A stretch of DNA of 64,000 nt. It comes from Streptomyces naganishii JCM 4654 (GTDB taxonomy: Bacteria; Actinomycetota; Actinomycetes; Streptomycetales; Streptomycetaceae). Below are positions 18,730-25,403 of this stretch, one piece after another. The translations under genes and the position numbers were made by a program. The notes beneath the pieces were generated by a model, which made no database searches, was not told the DNA's origin, and was given only the letters and a program-made list of their open reading frames with translations. The stretch is taken from assembly GCF_014650575.1 (NCBI RefSeq), contig NZ_BMVF01000008.1, forward strand, positions 186,001 through 250,000, given 5' to 3'. How positions within the stretch are numbered: position 1 is the first letter of the stretch; the number at the start of each line of letters is the position of its first letter.

Positions 18730-18793
18730 AGGACGGTTGTGCCCGCCGCGTGTCTCCCGGTGAGGGGAGAACACCGCCGGGCGGTGCGGCCGG

Positions 18794-19117
18794 TTACTGC
18801 ATGACCGCCATGGCGAGGGCGCGGCGGGCGCGGCGCGAGGCGCGCTCGGCGCGGCGCTGCATCCGGCGGGCGGCGATCAGGCGCACGGCCTGACGTTGCT
18901 CCTCCGCCTCGCGCAGGCGCTCGTGCATATGCGCACGGGCCAGGGCTTCTGGGATGAGTTGCATCTCTCGGGTCCTGTTCTGACGCGAGTCGTTCGCGCC
19001 GGTGGTGGTGACGTCTTCGGTCGCGGAGCCTGCGGGCTCGCTGGTGGACGGCTTCATCGGGGCCTGCTTCTCGGGGTCGTGCGTGAGGGGGCGGTCGATC
19101 GTTCCTGCGGTGTTCAT
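18794..19117 (-). CDS. Basic C-terminal helix protein coupled to wblC
   Basis: 107 residues. The ATG overlaps the wblC stop (ATGA), so translation is coupled. The N-terminal half is polar; the C-terminal half, from about residue 52, is a long basic helix (QLIPEALARAHMHERLREAEEQ followed by ARRMQRRAERASRRARRALAMAVMQ) that could bind nucleic acid or a membrane. No recognised domain. Its coupling to wblC suggests a shared stress response, but no function is known to me. Conserved position in Streptomyces is my recollection. Confidence 0.75.
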   Translation of the reverse strand: MNTAGTIDRPLTHDPEKQAPMKPSTSEPAGSATEDVTTTGANDSRQNRTREMQLIPEALARAHMHERLREAEEQRQAVRLIAARRMQRRAERASRRARRALAMAVMQ

Positions 19118-19482
19118 GCCGTGACCGGGTTCTTGCGCGGGCGGCCACGCGGCCGCTTCCGGGCGACGACAACACCCTGGACGAACAGCTCGCCACCCCA
19201 GACGCCCCAGGGCTCACGCCGCTCCTTGGCGCCGGCGAGGCAGGCCTCGATCAGCGGGCAGGTGCGGCAGAGGGACTTGGCGTACTCCACGTCCGCCGGC
19301 GACTCGGCGAAGAAGACCTCCGGGTCGTAGGAGCGGCACGGGACGGGCACGCCGAGGTTCTCGATGGCGTCGTCGAGCGCGGTGAGCGCGGTGAGCGGGA
19401 TCAAGGCGGGGTCCTCCGTGAGACCGGGCTTGGGGATCGTGTCGGAAGGCGGTACGGACGGGGCGTGCGCTTCGAGTTGCAC
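19114..19482 (-). CDS. wblC: WhiB-family regulator WblC (WhiB7)
   Basis: 122 residues from a GTG at 19482 with AGGAAG as ribosome site. The four iron-sulfur ligands are Cys49, Cys72, Cys75 and Cys81 (pattern C...CxxCxxxxxC), followed by GVWGG (93-97), the sigma-factor contact of WhiB proteins. The C-terminus carries an AT-hook with RGRP (112-115), diagnostic of the WhiB7/WblC subgroup, which activates intrinsic antibiotic-resistance genes together with the principal sigma factor in response to translation inhibitors. Placement next to uvrD2 also matches whiB7 in mycobacteria. An upstream ORF and attenuator occupy its leader, so expression is probably set by translation state. Confidence 0.95.
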   Translation of the reverse strand: MQLEAHAPSVPPSDTIPKPGLTEDPALIPLTALTALDDAIENLGVPVPCRSYDPEVFFAESPADVEYAKSLCRTCPLIEACLAGAKERREPWGVWGGELFVQGVVVARKRPRGRPRKNPVTA

Positions 19483-19597
19483 GGTTCGTCTTCCTCGTCT
19501 GGTCGGTCCGGCCGGGTGGGCCGGGTGTCGGCTGGGTACCGGGTCTTTTCTTGTCCCGAGGCCCCTTCGCTCCGTTCTCCCGCTCAGGGAAAACAGA

Positions 19598-19632
19598 AGG
19601 GCCGCGGATCCCGGGTGGGGTTCCGCGGCCCT
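19598..19632 (-). terminator. Intrinsic terminator/attenuator in wblC leader
   Basis: On the minus strand AGGGCCGCGGA pairs with TCCGCGGCCCT (11 bp, 13-base loop) and is followed by a pyrimidine/U-rich run TCTGTTTTCCC. It lies between the leader ORF (stop at 19656) and the wblC start (19482), the expected place for an attenuator. Confidence 0.75.
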
Positions 19633-19642
19633 GAAGGCGCCG

Positions 19643-19661
19643 GCCTGATCGGCGATCAGGC
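19643..19661 (-). promoter_or_regulatory. Hairpin containing the leader-ORF stop codon
   Basis: GCCTGATC pairs with GATCAGGC around a GGC (GCC on the minus strand) loop. The leader-ORF stop TGA (19656-19658) lies within the first arm, so a ribosome finishing the ORF would melt this hairpin, directly upstream of the terminator. It is a candidate antiterminator or timing element. Inference from position only. Confidence 0.5.
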
Positions 19662-19979
19662 TGGATCACTCCAGGGTTCTGGCCCACGGAAGGCCCACAT
19701 CAGGTGGTGCTGCGTCGTCTGCTTCCGGTTTCCGGCACCGGCCGCCGCAAAGGCATAGGCCTGCGCCTGTGCCTCTACCGCTGCTGCCAGTGCCTTGGTC
19801 GGTCGCTCATCGCGCTCACGGACGGGAAGACCCGCGGGAGCCACGAGGGACGCCGGACGCACGGCACGAATGCCGGACAGACCGGTGCCCTGACCGAAGA
19901 CGCCGAGCATGCACAGGGAGACGACCGAGCGATCGGTCATTTTGGCGGTGCTGACAAAGCTGCTCTTCATGCTGATCAC
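19656..19979 (-). CDS. wblC leader ORF (uORF)
   Basis: 107 residues from a GTG at 19979 that has an ideal AGGAGG eight bases upstream (19988-19993); an ATG three codons later at 19970 is less well placed. The product (MKSSFVSTAKMTDRSVVSLC...) has no domain I recognise and ends GPEPWSDPA. It lies wholly within the wblC leader, between the promoter at 20093-20122 and the attenuator at 19598. Leader-ORF control of whiB7/wblC transcription is established in mycobacteria and Streptomyces: stalled or deficient translation prevents termination. I infer the same here. Length is greater than a classic leader peptide, so it may also give a stable protein. Confidence 0.75.
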   Translation of the reverse strand: MISMKSSFVSTAKMTDRSVVSLCMLGVFGQGTGLSGIRAVRPASLVAPAGLPVRERDERPTKALAAAVEAQAQAYAFAAAGAGNRKQTTQHHLMWAFRGPEPWSDPA

Positions 19980-20092
19980 TTCAATCGCCTCCTCTCGGCG
20001 TCCAAGGGGACCGGTGGTGAGCCGGCCCGTACGGATATGTAAGTACAGCACGGAATCAGGGCCTCAGGAAGGCCGCTGTTCCCGTGACCAAG

Positions 20093-20132
20093 AACCTATG
20101 GGGACTGACGGGGCGTACGCAAACTATTTTTT
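20093..20132 (-). promoter_or_regulatory. WblC-type autoregulated promoter
   Basis: On the minus strand: an A/T block (AAAAAATAGT, 20123-20132), then -35 TTGCGT (20117-20122), an 18-base spacer and -10 TAGGTT (20093-20098). WhiB7/WblC promoters are recognised by an AT-rich patch just upstream of a sigma-A type -35, bound by the AT-hook, so positive autoregulation is likely. It lies just after the uvrD2 stop (20146). Predicted leader to wblC: about 600 nt. Confidence 0.7.
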
Positions 20133-20145
20133 CGACGAGTTGGCA

Positions 20146-22350
20146 TCAGTCCGCGCCCTCTTCCTCCCCGGGGCGCCCACCTGCGCAGATGGCCAGGACA
20201 TCGGCCCCGTAGCGGTTGAGCTTGCGCGTCCCCACGCCGGGGATCCGCGCGAGCTCCCGGTCGTCGTCCGGGGACGCCTCGGCGATCGCCATCAGCGTCT
20301 TGTCGGTGAAGACGCAGAACGCCGGCTGCCCGCTGAGCCGCGCCTGTTCCGCCCGCCACTCGCGCAGCCGCTCGTAGAGCCCCTCGTCCATGTCGGAGGG
20401 GCAGTCCTCGCAGCGCATCAGTTTCATCTCGCCGGCGTCGGTGAGCGTGCGCCCGCAGACCCGGCAGCGGGCCGGCACCCGCCGGGTACGCCGGGGCGCC
20501 GAGCCCACGCCGGCCGCCGGGGCGGTGAAGCCGCGCTCGACTCCCCCGGCGCCGGCCGCCTGCGCGCGGGCGGCGAGCGCGGCGGAGCCGGGCCGCAGCC
20601 CGTCCAGGAAGCGGCTGGGGCGTCTGCTGGGGCGGCCGCCGGGCGAGCGGGACAGCGACCAGGAGACGTACAGCTGCTCGCGGGCGCGGGTGACGCCGAC
20701 GTAGAGCAGGCGGCGCTCCTCCTCGATCTGCTCGTCGGTCCTGGCGTAGGTGATCGGGATCATGCCCTCGGCGACGCCGACCAGGAAGACGGCGTCCCAC
20801 TCCAGTCCCTTGGCGGAGTGCAGGGAGGCGAGGGTGACGCCCTGGACCGTGGGGGCGTGCTGGGCGCCGGCGCGCTCGTCCAGCTCGGCCACCAGGTCCC
20901 CCAGGGTGGCGCCGGGGCGGGCGGCGGCGAAGTCCTGGGCGAGGCTCACCAGGGCGGCGAGCGACTCCCAGCGCTCCCGGACGGCGCCCGAGCCGGCCGG
21001 GGGCTGCGAGGTCCAGCCCTCGCCGGAAAGGACGGCCCGCACCTGGGAGGGCAGGTCGACGGCGTCGTCCAGCAGGGAGTCGTTGCCGCCGAAGCGGGCG
21101 GCGGCCCGCAGGGCGATGCCCGCCTTGCGCACCTCCGGACGGTCGAAGAAGCGCTCGGCGCCGCGGAGCTGGTAGGGCACACCGGCGTCCGCGAGGGCCT
21201 GCTCGTAGGTCTCGGACTGGGCGTTCGTCCGGAACAGGACCGCGATGGCGCTCGCCGGGACACCGGAGGCGATGAGGTCGTGGATGCGGCGGGCGGCGCC
21301 CTCGGCCTCGGCGGGCTCGTCGGTGTACTCGGTGTAGACGGGCTCCGGGCCGGGGGCGCGCTGGGAGACCAGTTCCAGCCGGTGGTCGGCGGCCCGGCCG
21401 CTCGCCTGGGCGAGCAGTCCGTTGGCGAGGTGGACGACCTGCGGGGTGGAGCGGTAGTCGCGGACCAGCTTGACGACGGTGGCGCCGGGATGGCGGGCAC
21501 GGAAGTCGAGCAGGTGATCGGGGGTTGCTCCCGTGAAGGAGTAGATCGTCTGGCTGGCGTCGCCCACCACGCACAGGCTGTCCCGCTCCCCCAGCCACAG
21601 CTCCAGCAGGCGCTGCTGGAGCGGGCTGACGTCCTGGTACTCGTCCACCACGAAGTGCTGGTACTGGGCGCGGACCTGCTCGGCGATGTCCTGACGGCTC
21701 TGCAGGATGCCGACCGTCAGCAGCAGCACGTCCTCGAAGTCGATGACCGAGCGGTCCCGCTTGAGGTCCTCGTAGACGGAGTACAGCTGGGCGATCTCGG
21801 CCGGGTCGCGCGGGGACTCGCGGCCGGCCTTCGCGGCTGCGAGCGCGTAGTCGGCGGGCACGGTCTGGGTGACCTTGGACCACTCGATCTCCGCGGTGAC
21901 GTCCCGCAGCTCGCCCCGGTCGAGGTGGATGCGGCAGGCGGCGGCCGCGTCGGCGACCAGCTGGATCTTGCGGTCGACCAGCCGGGGCAGGCTGCCACCG
22001 ACCGCTTTCGGCCAGAAGTACTGGAGCTGGCGCAGCGCGGCCGAGTGGAAGGTGCGGGCCTGCACGCCCGGCGCGCCGAGCTGGCGCAGCCGCCCGCGCA
22101 TCTCGCCGGCCGCGCGGTTGGTGAAGGTGACGGCGAGCACGCTGGAGGGCTGGAGGATGCCCGCGCGCACCCCGTAGGCGATGCGGTGGGTGATCGCCCT
22201 CGTCTTGCCGGTGCCGGCTCCGGCCAGCACGCACACCGGACCGCGCAGGGAGGTGGCCACCTCGCGCTGCTCGGGGTCGAGCCCCTCGAGCACCGCGTCG
22301 GCAGAGTCCGGGACCTGCGAGAAGAGCGGGGAGTGCGTTGCTGCTGTCAC
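20146..22350 (-). CDS. uvrD2: ATP-dependent DNA helicase UvrD2
   Basis: 734 residues from a GTG at 22350. SF1 helicase motifs are in order: Walker A LAGAGTGKTRAITHRIAYG, motif II FVVDEYQDVS, motif III VVGDASQTIYSFTGA, motif IV-VI including GATVVKLVRDYRST and VGVTRAREQLYVSWS. The C-terminal part has the tetracysteine element (CRVC...CEDC) and an HRDC domain (DKTLMAIAEASPDDDRELARIPGVG). This is the UvrD2 arrangement of actinobacteria, involved in DNA unwinding and repair, essential in mycobacteria. Divergent from mycoredoxin. Confidence 0.93.
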   Translation of the reverse strand: MTAATHSPLFSQVPDSADAVLEGLDPEQREVATSLRGPVCVLAGAGTGKTRAITHRIAYGVRAGILQPSSVLAVTFTNRAAGEMRGRLRQLGAPGVQARTFHSAALRQLQYFWPKAVGGSLPRLVDRKIQLVADAAAACRIHLDRGELRDVTAEIEWSKVTQTVPADYALAAAKAGRESPRDPAEIAQLYSVYEDLKRDRSVIDFEDVLLLTVGILQSRQDIAEQVRAQYQHFVVDEYQDVSPLQQRLLELWLGERDSLCVVGDASQTIYSFTGATPDHLLDFRARHPGATVVKLVRDYRSTPQVVHLANGLLAQASGRAADHRLELVSQRAPGPEPVYTEYTDEPAEAEGAARRIHDLIASGVPASAIAVLFRTNAQSETYEQALADAGVPYQLRGAERFFDRPEVRKAGIALRAAARFGGNDSLLDDAVDLPSQVRAVLSGEGWTSQPPAGSGAVRERWESLAALVSLAQDFAAARPGATLGDLVAELDERAGAQHAPTVQGVTLASLHSAKGLEWDAVFLVGVAEGMIPITYARTDEQIEEERRLLYVGVTRAREQLYVSWSLSRSPGGRPSRRPSRFLDGLRPGSAALAARAQAAGAGGVERGFTAPAAGVGSAPRRTRRVPARCRVCGRTLTDAGEMKLMRCEDCPSDMDEGLYERLREWRAEQARLSGQPAFCVFTDKTLMAIAEASPDDDRELARIPGVGTRKLNRYGADVLAICAGGRPGEEEGAD

Positions 22351-22458
22351 ACCGCCATGCTGCCAGGTCGGCGGAGACGGGTGAGCCGGTTGTCCACAGG
22401 CAGGGCCCTGCGGTCGTACTAATGCGGCAGGCGTCACGCCGGACCGGATACCCCCCGA

Positions 22459-22485
22459 GGGAATGCCGGGCCGGTCGCGTACGTT
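22459..22485 (+). promoter_or_regulatory. SigR-type promoter of mycoredoxin
   Basis: GGGAAT (22459-22464), exactly 18 bases, then GTT (22483-22485): a perfect match to the SigR (sigma-R, disulfide-stress) consensus GGAAT-N18-GTT. It ends 50 bases before the mycoredoxin ATG. Mycoredoxins are known SigR/SigH targets. Confidence 0.8.
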
Positions 22486-22534
22486 CCTCACGAGCGAGGA
22501 TCCGTCCCCGACCCGCCGAAGGAGCGCGAGAGAC

Positions 22535-22777
22535 ATGCCGGGCACTGTGACGATGTACAGCACCACGTGGTGCGGCTACTGCCGCCGGCTCAAGAGCCAG
22601 ATGGACCGCGAGGGCATCGCGTACACCGAGATCAACATCGAGCAGGACCCGGAGTCCGCGACCTTCGTGGAGAAGGCGAACAACGGCAACCAGACCGTCC
22701 CGACCGTGCTCTTCGAGGACGGCTCCACGCTCACCAACCCGTCGCTGGCGCAGGTCAAGCAGAAGATCGGCGCCTGA
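22535..22777 (+). CDS. mrx1: Mycoredoxin (glutaredoxin-like)
   Basis: 80 residues (MPGTVTMYSTTWCGYCRRLK...). The CGYC active site and the TVPTVLF cis-Pro motif define the mycoredoxin-1 family, which reduces mycothiol mixed disulfides using a mycothiol/Mtr system in the cytoplasm. Length is typical. GGAG lies a little upstream of the ATG. A SigR-type promoter precedes it, fitting induction by thiol oxidation. It is divergent from uvrD2 and followed by a strong hairpin. Same position in mycobacteria (Rv3198A). Confidence 0.93.
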   Translation: MPGTVTMYSTTWCGYCRRLKSQMDREGIAYTEINIEQDPESATFVEKANNGNQTVPTVLFEDGSTLTNPSLAQVKQKIGA

Positions 22778-22806
22778 CACCGGCCACCCGCCGACCCGCC
22801 GGACCA

Positions 22807-22860
22807 GACAGTGAGAAGGCGGCTTCCGAGATCACCTCGGAAGCCGCCTTCTCGCTGTCT
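22807..22860. terminator. 18-bp bidirectional terminator
   Basis: GAGAAGGCGGCTTCCGAG (22813-22830) pairs perfectly with its complement (22836-22853) around ATCAC, between the convergent mycoredoxin and nudC genes. Confidence 0.85.
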
Positions 22861-22890
22861 GCGCCTTTGCCCTGCGCGACCGCGGAACCC

Positions 22891-23835
22891 TCAGACGAAG
22901 CTCCGCGTCGGCAGCGGCTGGCCGTACCAGAGCTCGATGAGCCGGGCCGCGATCGAGATGCCGTACGGAGGGAGCACCTCGCCGGACTCGAAGGCCGCGC
23001 CCAGTTCCTGGCGGGAGAACCAGCGGGCCTCGTGGATCTCGTCGCCGTCCACGTCGATGTCGGTCGAGGTGGCGTGGGCCATGAAGCCCAGCATGAGGCT
23101 GGACGGGAACGGCCAGGGCTGGCTGGCGACGTACTCGACCTGGCCGACGGCGATGCCGACCTCCTCGTGGACCTCCCGGCGCACCGACTGCTCGATGGAC
23201 TCGCCGGGCTCGACGAAGCCGGCGAGCGTGGAGAAGCGGCCCTCGGGCCAGTGCACCTGGCGGCCGAGGAGGATGCGGTCCTCGTCGTCGGTCACCGCCA
23301 TGATCACCGCGGGGTCGGTGCGCGGGTAGTGCTCGGCGCCGCAGGCCGGGCAGCGGCGGATGTGGCCGGCGGCGGCGATCACGGTGCGCTCGCCGCAGCG
23401 GGAGCAGAAGCGGTGCAGGCGCTGCCAGTTCTCCAGGGCCACCGCGTGCACCATCAGGCCGGCGTCGCGGGGCGACAGCAGCAGGCCCGCCTCGCGCAGG
23501 CCCGCCGGGCGGGCGGACTGGTCCATGCGGCCGGGCAGGGAGTCCTTCTGGAGCGCGAAGTAGCTGACGCCTTCGGCGTCCGTGCCCAGGAAGTAGCGGT
23601 GCGCCTCGGTCAGGGGCGCCTCGAAGGACGGGGTCATGACGAGTTCGGTACGGCCGTCGGCCGTCTCGTCGATGAGCACCTGGCCGCCGGAGACCACGAA
23701 GCAGCGGGTGGTGGGGTGGCTCCAAGCCGCGGCGAGCCAGGCCTCGTCGAGCCGGTGGTGGGCGGCGCGGTCGATGCCGCTGGGCGCGGTGAGTGAGACG
23801 GGCCGGTCGGCGGTGTGGTCGGTCCAGGTGGTCAC
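22891..23835 (-). CDS. nudC: NAD(H) pyrophosphatase NudC
   Basis: 314 residues. A four-Cys zinc finger (CSRC...CPAC) precedes a NUDIX box in the segment LAGFVEPGESIEQSVRREVHEEVGI, and SQPWPFPSSLM is the NADH-pyrophosphatase signature. NudC hydrolyses NAD(H) to NMN(H) and AMP and removes NAD caps from RNA. I chose the GTG at 23835 (VTTWTDHTADRP); GGGGGAG lies 12 bases upstream. A TTG at 23847 is an alternative. It follows the M20 peptidase on the minus strand with about 150 bases between and converges with mycoredoxin. Confidence 0.92.
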   Translation of the reverse strand: MTTWTDHTADRPVSLTAPSGIDRAAHHRLDEAWLAAAWSHPTTRCFVVSGGQVLIDETADGRTELVMTPSFEAPLTEAHRYFLGTDAEGVSYFALQKDSLPGRMDQSARPAGLREAGLLLSPRDAGLMVHAVALENWQRLHRFCSRCGERTVIAAAGHIRRCPACGAEHYPRTDPAVIMAVTDDEDRILLGRQVHWPEGRFSTLAGFVEPGESIEQSVRREVHEEVGIAVGQVEYVASQPWPFPSSLMLGFMAHATSTDIDVDGDEIHEARWFSRQELGAAFESGEVLPPYGISIAARLIELWYGQPLPTRSFV

Positions 23836-23989
23836 GGGTGCTTCCAACTCCCCCGGTGCAACGGTTGTTTCGGCGGCGGTTCGGTGGGACGGGCGTCAGG
23901 CGGCGACCGGGTCCGGCGGGGCGTGGAGGTGCGGGACGGCCCTTCCAGTGTGCCCCGCGCGGGTGCCGGTCCCGGACGGCGGCCGTGTC

Positions 23990-25393
23990 TCAGGGCGCAT
24001 CGGGCCAGTGCTCGGCGAGGTCGCCCCACAGATGCGCGCTGGTCTCGACGCCCTTGAGGAGGAGGTCCAGCTCGACCTTCTCGTTCGGCGCGTGCCAGCC
24101 GTCGGAGGGGACGGAGATGCCCAGGAAGAGGACGGGTGCGTCGAGGACCTCCTGGAGGTCGGCGGCCGGTCCCGAGCCGCCCTCGCGCGTGAAGCGGACG
24201 GTGGTGCCGAAGGCGCGGCCCATGGCGCGGACCACGGATTGCAGGGCCGGGTGGTCCAGTGGGGTCAGGCAGGGGCGGGTGGCCGCGCCGAAGGCGATCT
24301 CGCAGCGGATGCCGGCGGGCGCCTGCTCGGCGGCCCAGGCGCGGACGGCCTTCTCGACGTGGTCGGGGTCCTGGCCGGCGACCAGGCGGAAGGAGAGCTT
24401 CACCATCGCCGTGGAGGGGATGATCGTCTTGCTTCCGGGGCCCTGGTAGCCGCCGCCGATGCCGTTGACCTCGGCGGTGGGGCGGGCCCAGACGCGCTCG
24501 AGGGTGGTGTGGCCGGCCTCGCCGTGGGCAGCGTGCGACTTGGCGGTGCGCAGCCACTGCTCCTCGTCGAAGGGCAGCTCGGCGAAGAGTTCGCGCTCGC
24601 GGTCGGTGAGTTCGACGACGCCGTCGTAGAAGCCGGGGATCGCCACGCGCGCGTGCTCGTCGTGCAGGGCGGCGACGAGGCGGGCGGCGGCCGTTGCCGG
24701 GTTGGGCACGGCGCCGCCGAAGGAGCCGGAGTGGATGTCCTGGTCGGGCCCGTACAGACGGATCTCGCACTCGGCGAGGCCCCGCATGCCGGTGCACACG
24801 GTGGGGGTGTCCCGCGACCACATGCCGGTGTCGGACACGATCACCGCGTCGGCCGCCAGGCGCCCGGCGCGGCTCTCGACCAGCGCCCTGAAGTGCGGGG
24901 AGCCGGACTCCTCCTCGCCCTCGATCAGCAGCTTGAGGTTGACGGCCGGGCTGGTGCGGCCGGTGGCGGCGAGGTGGGCGCGGACGCCGAGTGTGTGGAA
25001 GAACACCTGCCCCTTGTCGTCGGCGGCCCCGCGCGCGTACAGCCGGCCCTCGCGGACGACCGGCTCGAAGGGGTCGCTGTCCCAGCCGTCCTCGAGGGCG
25101 GCGGGCTGGACGTCGTGATGGCCGTAGACCAGGACGGTGGGGGCGCCGGGGTCGTCGGAGGGCCACTCGGCGAACACGGCCGGGGCTCCGGGGGTCTGCC
25201 AGACCTCGGCGGTGGTGAAGCCGGTCTCCTTCAGCTTGGCGGCGAGCCAGTCGGCGCTGCGCCGTACGTCGGGCGCGTGGTCGGGCTGGGCCGACACGGA
25301 GGGGATGCGCAGCCACTCGGCGAGGTCGTCGAGGAAGGCGGTGCGGTGCTGCTCGATGTACGTGCGGACGACGCTGTCCGGGGTCTGGCTCAT
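23990..25393 (-). CDS. M20-family dipeptidase
   Basis: 467 residues. Metal ligands of M20/M25/M40 peptidases are visible: GHHDVQ (His-Asp), ADDKGQ (Asp bridging) and EGEEESGSP (catalytic and binding Glu), with a dimerisation domain between and SHAAHGEAG in it. The length fits dipeptidase PepV/carnosinase-like members; it should cleave dipeptides or other acyl-amino acids in the cytoplasm. Its ATG lies only 10 bases after the adnB stop, so it is probably cotranscribed with adnA-adnB; no functional link is apparent. Confidence 0.88.
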   Translation of the reverse strand: MSQTPDSVVRTYIEQHRTAFLDDLAEWLRIPSVSAQPDHAPDVRRSADWLAAKLKETGFTTAEVWQTPGAPAVFAEWPSDDPGAPTVLVYGHHDVQPAALEDGWDSDPFEPVVREGRLYARGAADDKGQVFFHTLGVRAHLAATGRTSPAVNLKLLIEGEEESGSPHFRALVESRAGRLAADAVIVSDTGMWSRDTPTVCTGMRGLAECEIRLYGPDQDIHSGSFGGAVPNPATAAARLVAALHDEHARVAIPGFYDGVVELTDRERELFAELPFDEEQWLRTAKSHAAHGEAGHTTLERVWARPTAEVNGIGGGYQGPGSKTIIPSTAMVKLSFRLVAGQDPDHVEKAVRAWAAEQAPAGIRCEIAFGAATRPCLTPLDHPALQSVVRAMGRAFGTTVRFTREGGSGPAADLQEVLDAPVLFLGISVPSDGWHAPNEKVELDLLLKGVETSAHLWGDLAEHWPDAP

Positions 25394-25403
25394 GCTCCCG
25401 AGC

